DNA from: Byssothecium circinans
Lineage: Eukaryota > Ascomycota > Dothideomycetes > Pleosporales > Massarinaceae
Assembly: GCA_010015675.1 (NCBI GenBank)
Contig: ML977009.1
Coordinates: forward strand, 129,482-163,154
Length of the DNA: 33,673 nt
Direction: 5' to 3'
The notes under the pieces are model-generated. The model was not told the DNA's origin. It saw only the letters and a program-made list of their open reading frames with translations, and ran no database searches. Each line of letters begins with the position of its first letter. Within the stretch, counting starts at the first letter, position 1. Below are positions 1-10,500 of the stretch, piece by piece. The position numbers were made by a program, and so were the translations under genes.

Positions 1-517
1 ATATTGAGCACGTGATAAGTAAATCACCAATCAAATACCACTATTTCGAATCAATACTCCTTAAAACACTACGGAGGGATTCCGGAAGGAGGGATTCCGG
101 AGGTCGCGAAAGGAACTCCCTCTTTGCCTATCACTGCTAGCCAGGTTCTTGGAGGAGTATACTAGTCGTCGTGGAGATAAGCTCACCCACGTTCTGGTCT
201 TCTATCAACCTACGCCAGACTCGCGAGTCAAGCGTTCTCCTGCTAACATGTTCGATGAACAGCTACCCTGTATCACTCCGGACGACAAATTGGGCGTCAT
301 ACACGATCCTATGGACATCGACTCCAACACGGTCAGTTCCCAGTTGCCGGCAGTGTAGGGACACCGCAGCAACTCCAAACTAGATGGAATGCGTCGCTGA
401 GGGGGGGACGAATAAGAGAAAGTTACCCTTTCTAAGTAACATCTCCTCCAGGCTTGTCAGACACGACGTGATGACCTTCTTTACCGATACTCTCTCGACA
501 TCTCCTTCCTACGTGGT
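1..517. other. Left-edge region without a confident gene
   Basis: No complete gene can be supported here. A 69-codon open frame on the plus strand (149-358) has a plausible protein-like composition, but I see no recognisable domain, and its ATG is not clearly a true start. It could be the tail of a gene beyond the left edge or a decayed remnant. The stretch also lies downstream of the stop codon of the minus-strand kinase, so part of it is probably that gene's 3' flank. Confidence 0.5.
73..101. repeat. Two tandem copies of a 14-bp unit
   Basis: GGAGGGATTCCGGA occurs at 73-86 and again at 88-101, separated by one A, giving a 15-bp period. The two copies are identical. The core TCCGGA is palindromic. 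No function is evident; it may be a simple duplication. Confidence 0.8.
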
Positions 518-2452
518 TCAGTCGACAAACGCTCCAGGAATCCGGCGACGAGTTTCACGCCGTCCCCCAAGGACTGGCGGATCTTGCACGGGCGGTGGTC
601 CCATGGGAACTGGCGGCTTTTGGTCCGGCGGGATTCTGGCGAGAGTGTTCGCTCTGGGCGCACGAGACTCGACCCGGCGCTTGACAACGCCATCCCTGTG
701 CGCGCGAATCGGCTGAAGCTGCGGTGCAGCAGGTTGCGCAAGGTTGCCTCCTCGGTTCGGGATGGGTGGTGGTAAGCGGGCACGATTGCCGGGCGCTCCC
801 AGTGCAAAGTCGCGCTTGCGTGGTGGATACACGATCAACGGGCGGGCGGCTGCTGTCGGCCGCTGGGGAACCTTGCCGCGATCATTCCCCGTCTGAGGAC
901 GGCTGCTCGGCTCTGTGGCTGGGACATCGGGCTCAATGGGAGGGATTTTTGATCTGGGTGTCGTCAAGCCTTCGCCGTCGAAGAGAAGGACAAGCATCTG
1001 CGCGGCCGATGCCCGGCGATCTGGATGCAACCTCGCCATAGGCTCGAGTCTGGATGGAATTTTGGCTCTGAGTGCGCTCAGAACAACACCATAGTCTCCA
1101 GTATGTGGTGGAAACTCTTCCAATCTTGAGCGAACGGCAACAATGCATGCAAAGAGGGACCAGATGTCTAGTTTGGGGCTCTGGCCGGCGTTAACCCCCG
1201 AGACCAAGGGCCAGAGCTCGGGAGCCTGGTAGTAGCCGGTGCCACAAAACGTTGTAGCCAGCGAGCGGTGATGGGCAAGTCCAAAGTCGGCTAGCTGGAA
1301 AAGGTAGCGACCGTTTGAGAGGGAGTGGAGAACATTGTCAGGCTTCAAGTCCCGGTGGATTAGGTTCTCGCTTGCTAGGTAGTCGAGGGCACTGAGCATC
1401 TGTCCCATCGCCATGAAGCAGAGTTGTTCGTAGTCGATATCGGGCGGCGGTGATTTGGCGAGCGAAGTCAGGGACCCGAGGCGCAGGGGCATGAAGATCT
1501 CTGGACAGAGAGTATGAAAGAGTTGGTGGCCCAGATATTCAATGATGTGTTCCTACGCGCATTGTCAGTATTGCGAATAAATCGATAGCAATTGGAGGGA
1601 ACTGACGTGTTTCACTCTCTGCATGACTTTGATTTCTCTATGTAAGATAGCTCGAGCTGCCTCAATATCGCCCTGGCCGTTGAGGTCGACTACTTTGATA
1701 GCAAACTGGTGGCCAGAGGTCTGATCGACTGCTGAGTAGACCGTGCCATAGGCTCCCCGGCCTATCGCGCTACGAAGATGTTTAATATCCTGGAAAATAG
1801 GGCCTTTTGTTGTATTTAATCTGGTAATATGCCACGACTGTGCCTCTAAACCGTCGTTCTCTGTTGGCCGGTCGCGCGACCTCACATCCTGCAACAGTTG
1901 TTGGGATGTTTCATAGCCTTGAACGGCGAGGGCTTTGAGAGACCCGGCGTTGTCGGTCTTTGAGATGGTCCGCCAGATCAACTTAAAGTTGTAAGATGCA
2001 ATGGAGATCTTGTAGTTCTGCGCATAGAGGATAACGCCATCTCCGGTGATTTTCTCTCCGGTGGTGTTCCCTTCGATGATGTTCCCTCCGGTGCTCTCAC
2101 TCTTATTTGGATTTGGACCTTTAAGTACCGCGAACGTGACCGATGAAATCCGCTTCGATCGGACGGACAAAAGGATGTGGTGTGTTGCAGGATTGATCTC
2201 GAAAGCGACGTGAATTGCAGACATGGGGTGTCTGGGTGTGCTTTCGCGGAGAATCAGATCGGCATCTCGTCCGAGTCTGGTGATAACATGACCTCGAGGC
2301 CCGGACGGGACATGATAGCCAACCTCAAGGCCTGGGCCGTATTTAGAGCTCGAGACGCGGTGTTTGTTATCGGGGTGAAGGAGGGCATCTTGGGCGACCT
2401 AGCTAGTCGGCACGAGGTGAAAGAGTGTTTTTGGATGGGCTTCCCGAGCCAT
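518..2452 (-). pseudogene. FHA-domain serine/threonine protein kinase, interrupted by one in-frame TAG
   Basis: The gene would encode about 626 residues in two exons (2452-1607 and 1552-518) joined across a 54-bp GTCAGT..TAG intron with a CTGAC branch-like site. Counting from ATG 2452, an FHA-type phosphopeptide-binding region lies at about 45-160 (LGRDADLIL, then SAIH). The kinase domain follows: glycine loop GRGAYG near 231, VAIK-type Lys near 253, HRDLKPDN at 348-355, DFG at 371-373, then a QAPEL segment. The C-terminus is rich in Pro and Arg. Catalytic residues are complete. However, codon 18 is TAG (2399-2401). The frame is open on both sides and the FHA core lies downstream of it. The next ATG (2224) would start inside the FHA domain and lose the GR motif. 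I read this as a nonsense allele or a recent pseudogene; a sequencing error is possible. It diverges from the AT-hook gene. Confidence 0.85.
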
Positions 2453-2925
2453 GGCGAGAGGAGGACGGCAAGAAGAGGACAAGATTGTGAAGAACAGGTA
2501 TCCATCGTCAGGATGCTGCAGCTTGAGAACAGCCAGCCCCCTTTTCACAAGACTCAGCCAGGTATCGGGACTGTGAGCTGAAGCCGCGCGGGAACAGAAG
2601 GCAGCTGATTGCACTACGGGTACGCCGTCCGCGGTACGGTCCGATCCCATTCCCGCTGCGCGTGGATGACACCGCTGTTCCAACAACGCCAACCAACCTA
2701 GCCCTCAGCGGTGAGGCAGATTTGCGCAGGGCCCTCATAATTCATTGGCTGTGCGCTCTCCGTTTCGGAATCTGACAGCCCACACCCGCACCCGCGCGCG
2801 AAAAGAATAGGTGTACGTTACTAAGCAGGATTCGCGCAGTCGGAAACAAGCTTCCCCGTTTCCAAACACCCTCCCCCATCATCTCCAACGTTCCTCCTCC
2901 ATTTTCAGCCAGCATCGTCAAAGCC
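2453..2925. other. Divergent intergenic region between two interrupted genes
   Basis: These 473 bp separate the start of the FHA kinase (minus) from the start of the AT-hook gene (plus) and presumably hold both promoters. The minus-strand kinase frame stays open upstream to 2692, but that part looks like Cys/Ser/Arg-rich noncoding translation. ATG 2452 is the better start because recognisable family-like sequence begins there. No clear TATA box or other motif was found. Confidence 0.5.
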
Positions 2926-4701
2926 ATGCCTCCATTTTTCGACCGAGTCCAACTTCACGATGCCCTGCAAAACCAAGCCATCCCCGTCCTCGAGGCACTT
3001 GCTGCAAACGACAATCTGCACAACCGTTCGTTAAGACGCTTTGAGCGCGACGATCCTCCGCCCTACGCATCGTCGACGGAGTCTGAAGAGTTCGACAATG
3101 ACTTCCTTGCACCACCACCACCACGCGGCGAGCTACCAGAAGAGCTGAAAGCCATCATGGAGCAACCGATCAGCGACGAGGAAATGAAGCATATTGCATT
3201 CGAGTTGGGATCCGACATAGCCCCCGTCGATTTATATCACACAGAAGCGAAGAGAGAGGAAGCTCGGGTAGAGGAATACCGGTCGAACCAGATATTTCAA
3301 GGAGTGGAGGGCTCTCGGTGACGCGGTGTCTTCGTTCGTCACAATGTCAAGCACCGCTGGGAGAAACTCGGTGTCTGGAATCCTGAGTGGGGGTTTGCTG
3401 GGCGCAACGTGCAGCCCAATGACAACGCCTACGGGTGGAAGTGGAGGTGGGAACAAACTGCCGATGACTCTGAGTCTACTGGCTATCTGGGGTTTACATA
3501 TATAGAGCAGCTCGTTGCACGCGCCGTACACCTACGCCAGAATCTACGCCGTGGTGAGAATGTCCCCGTGCTCCCGCGGTCTTGCCTTAAACAAGATGTG
3601 ACTACTTCCCAAGCCGAGTCATTCATTATTTCTAGACCTTGGTTCATCTTTCGGATTGAATTAGCCGAAGAAAGGAAGAGGTACGATCGCCTCTCTGTTG
3701 ATGAACAAAGGCAATATCCTCACTCAGCCTGGAAGCAAGTTATTGAGTGGTGGAAGGAGCGTGGAGACTGGAGGGAGGAGTTTAACAGGAAGAACTGGGT
3801 TACTTCCTGGAAATGGCAGCACGAGTCTCCCTCCCCAGAGCCCGAGGATCTCACACCTATTAACAACATGAAAGACAGTCCGCTGGACACTACAGACATA
3901 GACTTCACTTCCTCCGAGATCGATGCTCTAGAGACCATTGAGCTCCTGGGTTCCGAACAACCGAAGGGATTTTGGACCATAGGGCGGGATGCCCTGGAAC
4001 CCTCTTTTCCTGGACAGCTTCTAGAACCTTTCGAACACCCTCCAGCGCTTCCCGGTTCTCTTCTCTACGCACCCCCAGGATCACTACCCCCCAGGCGTTC
4101 TATCTTCGAGAAGACACCATCAGAAGAGGAGTATCATGAAGCATTGTTAGAAGAGTGTGAAGACTCGCCACAAGAGCCGGAAGAGAACCCACCAAAGCCA
4201 CAACGAGACACCACCAGCCCTCCACCGCAGAAGCCACGGCGTCAGCGTCAGCGCCAGCGCCAACTGCAAGACAGAATGGACGGTGCCCAGGACCGGGACC
4301 ATCCCCCGCCACTACCTCGACGCAGTGCCAGGATCGCAGGTATGAAACGCCCCGCAGAACCACTGCCTTCGCAGGCGGCGTCAAACAAGAAACCCAGGGG
4401 CAGAGCAGCACCAAACGCTGCAGCGCCTGCCGCTCAGCCTACCACGCATGAGATTCAACGCAGGAAGACAAAGCCCGCCCCAGCGCGTCCCCCACCAAAG
4501 ATCGAGACGGAGACTCAACCCAAGCGAGGACGGGGACGTCCAAGAAAGGAGAATGGGCCAAGCATTCGTTCTGCCGTGATGAAGAAAAAAGTAGTGAGGA
4601 CACCCGCTCTAGCCGGTGCCGGGAGAGGAGGGGCTGCGGCAACGGACACGCCAGCGATGCCTCGGCGACGGGGGAGGGGGAGGCCGAGGAAGAGTGGATG
4701 A
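2926..4701 (+). pseudogene. Trp-rich AT-hook protein gene interrupted by one in-frame TGA
   Basis: One frame runs from ATG 2926 to the stop at 4699-4701 (about 591 codons) and is broken only by TGA at 3319-3321 (codon 132). The N-terminal 131 codons are acidic and proline-containing. After the stop, the same frame enters a basic, tryptophan-rich region without interruption (RHNVKHRWEKLG, NPEWGF, WKWRW, later SWKWQHE). A long Pro/Glu-rich linker follows. The C-terminus has two canonical AT-hook cores, RGRGRPRK, near residues 533 and 582, which suggests binding to the minor groove of AT-rich DNA. I do not recognise the Trp-rich region as a named domain. TGA is followed by C, a leaky termination context. 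A 48-nt in-frame intron (3304-3351, weak GTGGAG donor) is the other way around the stop. Nonsense mutation is the simplest reading. Confidence 0.75.
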
Positions 4702-5563
4702 TATGAATGGATGTAGGATTACTTAGGTACATCTGGCGCTGGAGACCAGGGCTATGATTACAGGTCATATTATCAAGGTGGAGAGTCGGTGACCAGTCAG
4801 CAGCCCAGGCACCCAAATAAATCACCATGCCACAAGTTAACCTCTCACCTCCTCCTACGGCATCAGTATATAGTAAGGCTGGCACTAGCAACCCAATTCA
4901 ATAGTCCTCTAGGGCCGTCTTTCTCCGTGACCGTGGTCTGCATAAATGCATCCTGCGATTCTGAACACCGGACATAGCCACTAATACCTTTCGAACACAG
5001 AGCAACGTATGGCTGGAAGCTGCGCCTCTTGACTAAGGACCTACGGGAAATTGGTCTGACCACACGCAAAGTTACTCCCCCCGAGCGGCCTCTGGCGGAG
5101 GGTATGATACAACGAGACAGTCTTAGCAATGTGAATCAGATAACGTTTATATGACCGACGAACGCCAATCGCTGACAGCACCTATTATACCCATCCAAGT
5201 GCTATTAGCACCGTATTGTGTCCTCTCTTCTGCCATGCACCACGGATGTTGTACTACTCGGTAGGTAGCCGTATTCACCACCAAGCACACCGGCAACCTC
5301 TCGCACCCTCCTGGCGCAACGCAAAGGCCCGCCGTATACCATTTGGTGTTTCCTCGTCTGATACGACAGTTCGGCATCGTCTCGGTGCCGTAATGCAATG
5401 AATGCCTAAGTTGTCGATGACTGTTGCTATGCAGAGTCAGTAGATGCTCTGGAGAGACTCCATAGTTCGCACCCAAGGTCATCCTATCTCCTCATGTATG
5501 CTGTCCATATGTCTTGACCATGTACGATGATATTTCCTTCTATGCCGCTATCAAACTCCGTGC
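4702..5563. other. Intergenic region, no gene recognised
   Basis: About 860 bp between the AT-hook gene and the minus-strand Pro/Ser-rich reading frame. The short open frames on both strands have no domain-like composition, no convincing splice signals and no continuity between frames. I see no tRNA-like or repeat structure. It probably contains the 3' flanks of both neighbours, which converge here. Confidence 0.5.
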
Positions 5564-6253
5564 TCATCCACCAACGATCCGCCTGGCCCTCCGCCCCGAC
5601 GCGTCCAGCTCCCAAAACCGCCTTTCCAGCGCTCGACTTTCACAGATCCGTGAGCGCCGAGGCATGATGTGAGGGGACTGCAGTGGGATTCGCGAAGATC
5701 GCTTATGGCGAAATCGACGAGGAGCGGCGATGGGTATCGTGGGCGATATGAACGCTGAGTCCTCGCGTTGGGGTGAGGTGTCGGGTGGAGTTGGAAAGGA
5801 CTGCAAATTGCGATGCGAGGTCTTAGGCGATGGTGAGGGTGAAGGAGTTGGTGTGAGTTGCGGAGATTGTCGGCTCCAGCTTAGTTCGGGGGTTTTGTTA
5901 TACGGCACTCGTTTGAGCGGCGCTTCAGTGTTGCCAGTCTCTAGCTGATCCTGCAGCCTCGAAAGCGCAGCAAAGAGGGGCAAAGTGATATATTGCTGCT
6001 CATATATCCTTTGCACTGCGCCTGGTATTGCAGGCGAACGTGGCGGCGATGCCATGTCATGTTGTGGTGATGTCATGTCTAGGGATTGGTGTTGAATGCA
6101 GCGTGTCACATCTTGGCGCGATTCTTCCCTTGGCAGTCCCCTAGTCGTACTGTATCTCTTCACGTTACTTTTCCCTCCACCAACACCACCCATACCATTG
6201 TCTCGACCTGATGGCATCGCCTGGCGGTGATACTGAGCCGGATGTGCCGTCAT
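5564..6253 (-). CDS. Hypothetical Pro/Ser/Arg-rich protein, uncertain
   Basis: An uninterrupted 229-codon frame starts at ATG 6253; later in-frame ATGs at 6217 and 6193 are alternatives. The product is low in hydrophobic residues and rich in Ser, Pro, Thr and Arg. It has a PTPSPSPSP stretch in the middle, a short more ordered segment (IYEQQYITLPLFAALSRLQDQL) around residues 85-106, and a basic C-terminal end. It has no signal peptide, membrane segment or domain that I recognise. Its 5' end overlaps the start of the plus-strand FHA-like fragment by 43 bp if the first ATG is used, so one of the two starts is probably wrong. It could be a real disordered protein or a chance frame in GC-rich DNA. 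Confidence 0.4.
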   Translation of the reverse strand: MTAHPAQYHRQAMPSGRDNGMGGVGGGKSNVKRYSTTRGLPREESRQDVTRCIQHQSLDMTSPQHDMASPPRSPAIPGAVQRIYEQQYITLPLFAALSRLQDQLETGNTEAPLKRVPYNKTPELSWSRQSPQLTPTPSPSPSPKTSHRNLQSFPTPPDTSPQREDSAFISPTIPIAAPRRFRHKRSSRIPLQSPHIMPRRSRICESRALERRFWELDASGRRARRIVGG

Positions 6254-6900
6254 GGGACAATGTGCATCTCGAAGTGTCTAATGGCGACTTTGCGCGACTA
6301 GTGCCACATTCTCCGGCGGCACGCAGACTCTTTAGTCAAGTCGTCCGGCTCGTCGAAAGTGATATCAACAACCGGCATCACGTCCGCAGATTCATGCACT
6401 ACGAAACCACGCATCCTGACGAAAGTACCACTGATAGTAGTTTCGCGACTGTTGCTACCCCACCCCCTCAACATGAACCTCTCCAAGACTTTTGCGGTTA
6501 TTACCGACTTAACATGACTATTCCTCCTGCAAATCAAGGTTTGGGCTGGATTACAGGAAGCTCCCGACCGAACAAGCCAGACAACTTCGTAGACTTCCTT
6601 CTTGCTCCGCTCACCAATGAACACGCCCTTCATTCACGCCACTGCAATATGCGCCGCCTGCTCGAAACGGGGGTGTTGATTGCTATATCTGACAGCAGGA
6701 AGGTAATGCATCGCCTTCCTATTAGTGCACCGCCCACTCATTCACCCTCTAGGTAAGTGTTGACGGCAGAACTCTCCAACGACATCCAAGTCGCTAGCGA
6801 GGAACGCGAGGACATCGTCGCCGACAAGCCGTACCATATGGTCCTTAGTGCGATATACCGCAGGCTGAAACGGGGTTGTTGGACCATTATTCGCACCTGA
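6211..6900 (+). pseudogene. FHA-like N-terminal fragment of a fungal protein kinase, frameshifted and truncated
   Basis: From ATG 6211 the frame encodes 164 residues ending in the segment ISDSRK. A 50-bp intron (6703-6752, GTAATG..CTAG) then joins in phase to VSVDGRTL. The middle part (GYYRLNM, GWITGSSRPNKPDNFVDFLL, HSRHCNM) resembles the divergent FHA-like module found in front of kinase domains in expanded fungal kinase families. After VDGRTL the frame stops within eight codons. The next frame (+1, shift near 6773-6777) continues plausibly as NDIQVASEERED to TGA 6898-6900. No glycine loop, HRD or DFG motif occurs downstream before the NLR gene, so the catalytic domain is missing. I infer a decayed relic of a kinase gene. 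A short stand-alone FHA-like protein of about 178 residues is the alternative. Confidence 0.6.
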
Positions 6901-7246
6901 TCCAAGCACATGTGTACGAAATGGAGGCACCAACTCTAACCGTAGCTCCTTCTGGCTCGCGTTAGCACGGTGGCCTGCTCACGAAGGGCATGTTTCGTAC
7001 GAGAGTGTGATTCGTCATTTTCATCATTTGCGACAAGGAAACACTTGCCTCGCTCGTCCACGCACAGTAGATAGTACACCTAGAGACGGAACGGGTGCTG
7101 TTGAGACGAAAATGGAGGACGGGCGATCCTCGGGATCAATCAGCGGCATTCCTTGGCGGTCCGGACGAAACCTCTTTTGGATGATGCAGTCAGCTAATTA
7201 GCTGCTTACTGTGTACGTATTTCGCCTTCCGCTGAATACTGTGTTA
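6901..7246. other. Spacer between FHA-like relic and MITE
   Basis: No gene is supported. A 64-codon plus-strand frame (7007-7201) has no recognisable motif and could be further decayed kinase-gene sequence or chance. Codons before it (6901-6990) include protein-like stretches broken by stops, as expected for eroded coding DNA. Confidence 0.4.
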
Positions 7247-7394
7247 CTGTGATATCCGGCTAAAGTTTTGTACATTATTGTCGGTGCGTTGCCGGGGACC
7301 CATGCGGCGTACTAAGAATTAAAAAACACCAATCAGTATAGGGACTCGATAGAAAACCGACAATGTACGACAAAACTTTGGCCGGATACCACAG
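7247..7394. mobile_element. MITE-like element with 39-bp terminal inverted repeats and TA flanks
   Basis: The left end (7247-7285) begins CTGTGATATCCGGC and the right end (7356-7394), read on the other strand, begins CTGTGGTATCCGGC. The match continues through AAAGTTTTGT and ends in TGTCGGT at both inner borders, with only a few differences. The element is 148 bp with about 70 bp of internal non-coding sequence and has no ORF. TA dinucleotides flank it directly (7245-7246 and 7395-7396), the target duplication expected of Tc1/mariner-type transposition. It is therefore probably a non-autonomous element mobilised by a transposase encoded elsewhere. It lies about 190 bp upstream of the NLR start codon, where it could affect that promoter. 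No second copy is seen in this window. Confidence 0.8.
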
Positions 7395-7582
7395 TATAGC
7401 TTTCGGCCACCAATCGCTTTGTCATACCGATGGCAGTCTCAGTATGCGCGTAAAAGGGGCGTTCATGGACTGCTTACGACTAGTATCGCCCGCCTTGAGC
7501 GTCGCTCTACTTTAAACATGCTGTCTTGTCCGCGACGAGATATCCTGCCCATTGACTAGTGCGCATTGGAAAAGATTCTACG

Positions 7583-10500
7583 ATGGCGGTGCCAGCAAAA
7601 GCCGCGGAGGAGACCAAGCATTCCAAGTTTGACAAGATGGTAAGCAGCAGCGGAGACTCGTAAGTTATATCGCTCACCTTATTATAGCACATCAACCTCG
7701 GCTTGCAGGTGCTCTTTCCAGACCCGGATGAACCATTATCGTCAAAATCGACAAAAAAGTTCGCACTAGAGTAAGCCTTTTCAAGTGAAAAGCTTGATGC
7801 AACTTCATCTGACTTGTTTACTCCTAGCATCGTTGCAATACCAGGGCTTGGCGCTAACCCAGAATGGACATGGAAACGGGGCAAGGTGCATTGGCTGCGC
7901 GACGACCACATGCTACCCCGCAGGGTGCAAAATGCCCGCATCAGTGTGTTTCAGTATCAATCTCAGTGGTTTGGAAAGGGTGCCGTTGACCAGCGCCTAC
8001 CACATGTGGCCGATCAGCTGCTTTATTTCCTTGAGCTACTACGAGGTGTAAGTTCACTCCGTGAACAGGAGGCCCGCGTGTACGCCGCTGACATGATTCT
8101 CAGCATAAAAACAAGACCCCCATTATCTTCGTGAGCCACTGTTTTGGTGGCATCGTTCTGGAGCAGGCACTTTTAACGTCCCGACGAAGAGAGAATGACT
8201 TCCCCAGCATCTTTCCTTGGGTCGCTGGCTGTATCTTCCTGGGCACCCCTTTCCGCGGTACCAAAACGCAGTCCAAAGCCATGGCTCTCGCCGGAGCGGC
8301 CAAGTTCCTTGGCATCGGTGCCTCATCAACCCTTCTTCAACTACTTGAGAAGGATTCCGAAGTCTTGACTGACATGGTGCGCAAGTTCGCGAATCTCACA
8401 CGAAACGCGCAAATACGGGTTTTTTGTTTCTTCGAGTCCGAGCCAAGTGATATCACTGGTGTCCTTCGAAAAGGATTGCCATTCAAGTCCCAAGAGGTCA
8501 TTGTCGACGAAGCCTCTGCCACATATGATGGAGTAGATAGCTTGCGATTAGAGTCCGACCATTTCAATCTCAATAAATACACCAGCTCCAAGGATGGAAA
8601 CTTTAACGCAGTAGCAAATGAGATCAAAACGACGGCAAAAAAGGCTGCCGGTATACTCAAATCGCGCCAGTGTACCATCCGTCAAGCTCTCATCAGCGAC
8701 CGTACCCATCGCGCTCTCATCGACATTCTTGGCAAAGGCTTTTCCGATCCGAGAGCCGCTGCTAATGGCTCCTACACCGGATTGAAAGGAGACGAACCTT
8801 CATGGATTGAAACGAATAAGGATATATTCAAGCAGTGGAGGGAGCAACAGGCATCACAACTCATTTGGGTTCACGGCAAAGCGGGAAACGGCCAAGGATT
8901 GATTGCATCTTCCGTCATCGATAGTCTCCTCAGTAAGACGAAGGAGGAGGGGGAGGAGGAAGAGGAGGGGAAAGAGGAGGAGGACGGGAAGGAGGAGGAG
9001 GAGGGGGAGGAGGAGTCTATTGTGGCATCGTTCTTTTGCGATCAATCGGATGAGAACCGGCGGTCACTACGAAGCATGCTGAGGTTATTGATCCGTCAAA
9101 TTATTGAGACCAACCAGGACCTTGCCGTCAAATTGCTCACCGACTCGGAGAAGGCGAAGAGTGCAGGCAAGCAAGACTTCGATATGGAGGCACTCAACAA
9201 AGTCTCAGTGCTGTGGGATGCGCTACAGGCTATGGCGAAAGAAGTTTCTGGGGGCTGCATACATATAATCCTCTGCGGAATTGATCAGCTCTCTGCGGAA
9301 TCTCTCGAAGAGTTTCTCAAGTACATGAAGGAGTTACCGGACAAGTGTGCTAGGCTGGACGAGGGTGTCAAAGTCTCGCCCATCAAGTGGATGCTCTTGA
9401 GTAGGTCGGGCCGCCCTAACATTAAAAAGGTGCTCGAGGCCAAAGCGCATGAAGTCAGTCTCGACGATCCGAAGAACGCCGACTACGTAAGCGACGCCTT
9501 GCGGGCGACCATATCTGCACGCGTGGACGATCTCGAGCTCTCAGCTCCTTTGACCTACTTTGTCAAACGGCACATTCACTCCCGTGCCGGAGACAACTAC
9601 ATCTATGTCAGTCTAGTTATTCGGGAGCTCAAGAACGCTCAAGCATCGGGGATGCGCAAGTATTCTGAGTTTCGCGCTTTGCTTGAGTCGTTCCCTTTTG
9701 GATTGACAGACATGTTCGAGCACATTCGCAAGCGCGTTCTCAGTCCTACGGCAGAAAGTATTGAGTACACGAAGGAAATCCTTCGCTGCTGCATACTTGC
9801 ACGCCGTGCACCAACCTTGCGCGAGCTTGCCATCATGGCGGATCTTCCCGAAGAAGATCGAGAAAATTTGGGGCAGCTCAAAGAGCACGTCATTCGGTGT
9901 GGCGCATTTGTTGAACTCCGTGGAAACAAATTTGATGAAGATAGTATGAAGGTTGAGTGGATCGACATCTCGGCGCAAGAGCATTTGGAAAAGTATGCGA
10001 AGGAGGAGCTCGCTTTGGATACCGAACAGAAGAATATGCAGCACGGTATCATCGCGCTACGATGTCTTGAATACGTATATTCTATCACGGAGAGGCACGG
10101 CGTAGTCGAGCACGCTGAAAACGAGGCTGAAAGTGAAGGGGATGAGGATCCCGAACATCACGATGAACAGCGGCCAATTTCACCACATTTAGCGAACATG
10201 GAAGACGGCGAACACGATGAAGCCACACCAAAAACTGAAATTGCACCGACAGTGGCGGACAATGAGGAAGACGACCAAGCATTTGATAAAGATGATGCCT
10301 TGCAGTATCCAGTGCAGTACTGGCTTGAGCACGCGAGGCTCGCCCCCGTCGACGTGATTGAAGAGTTCAGAATGCATCGTCCATTCTGGAAAGATGACTC
10401 GGCTGCACGACAAGAGTGGTGGAGCTTCAACGATTCTATGCACATAGAGCCGAATCAGACTAATGTTTCACCTCTCCATGTGGCGACCATCGGCGAGTTC

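Noticed and set aside
5147..5482. 111-codon minus-strand frame in the 4.7-5.6 kb gap
   Set aside because: No recognisable motif, no adjoining exon and many rare residues; regarded as chance.
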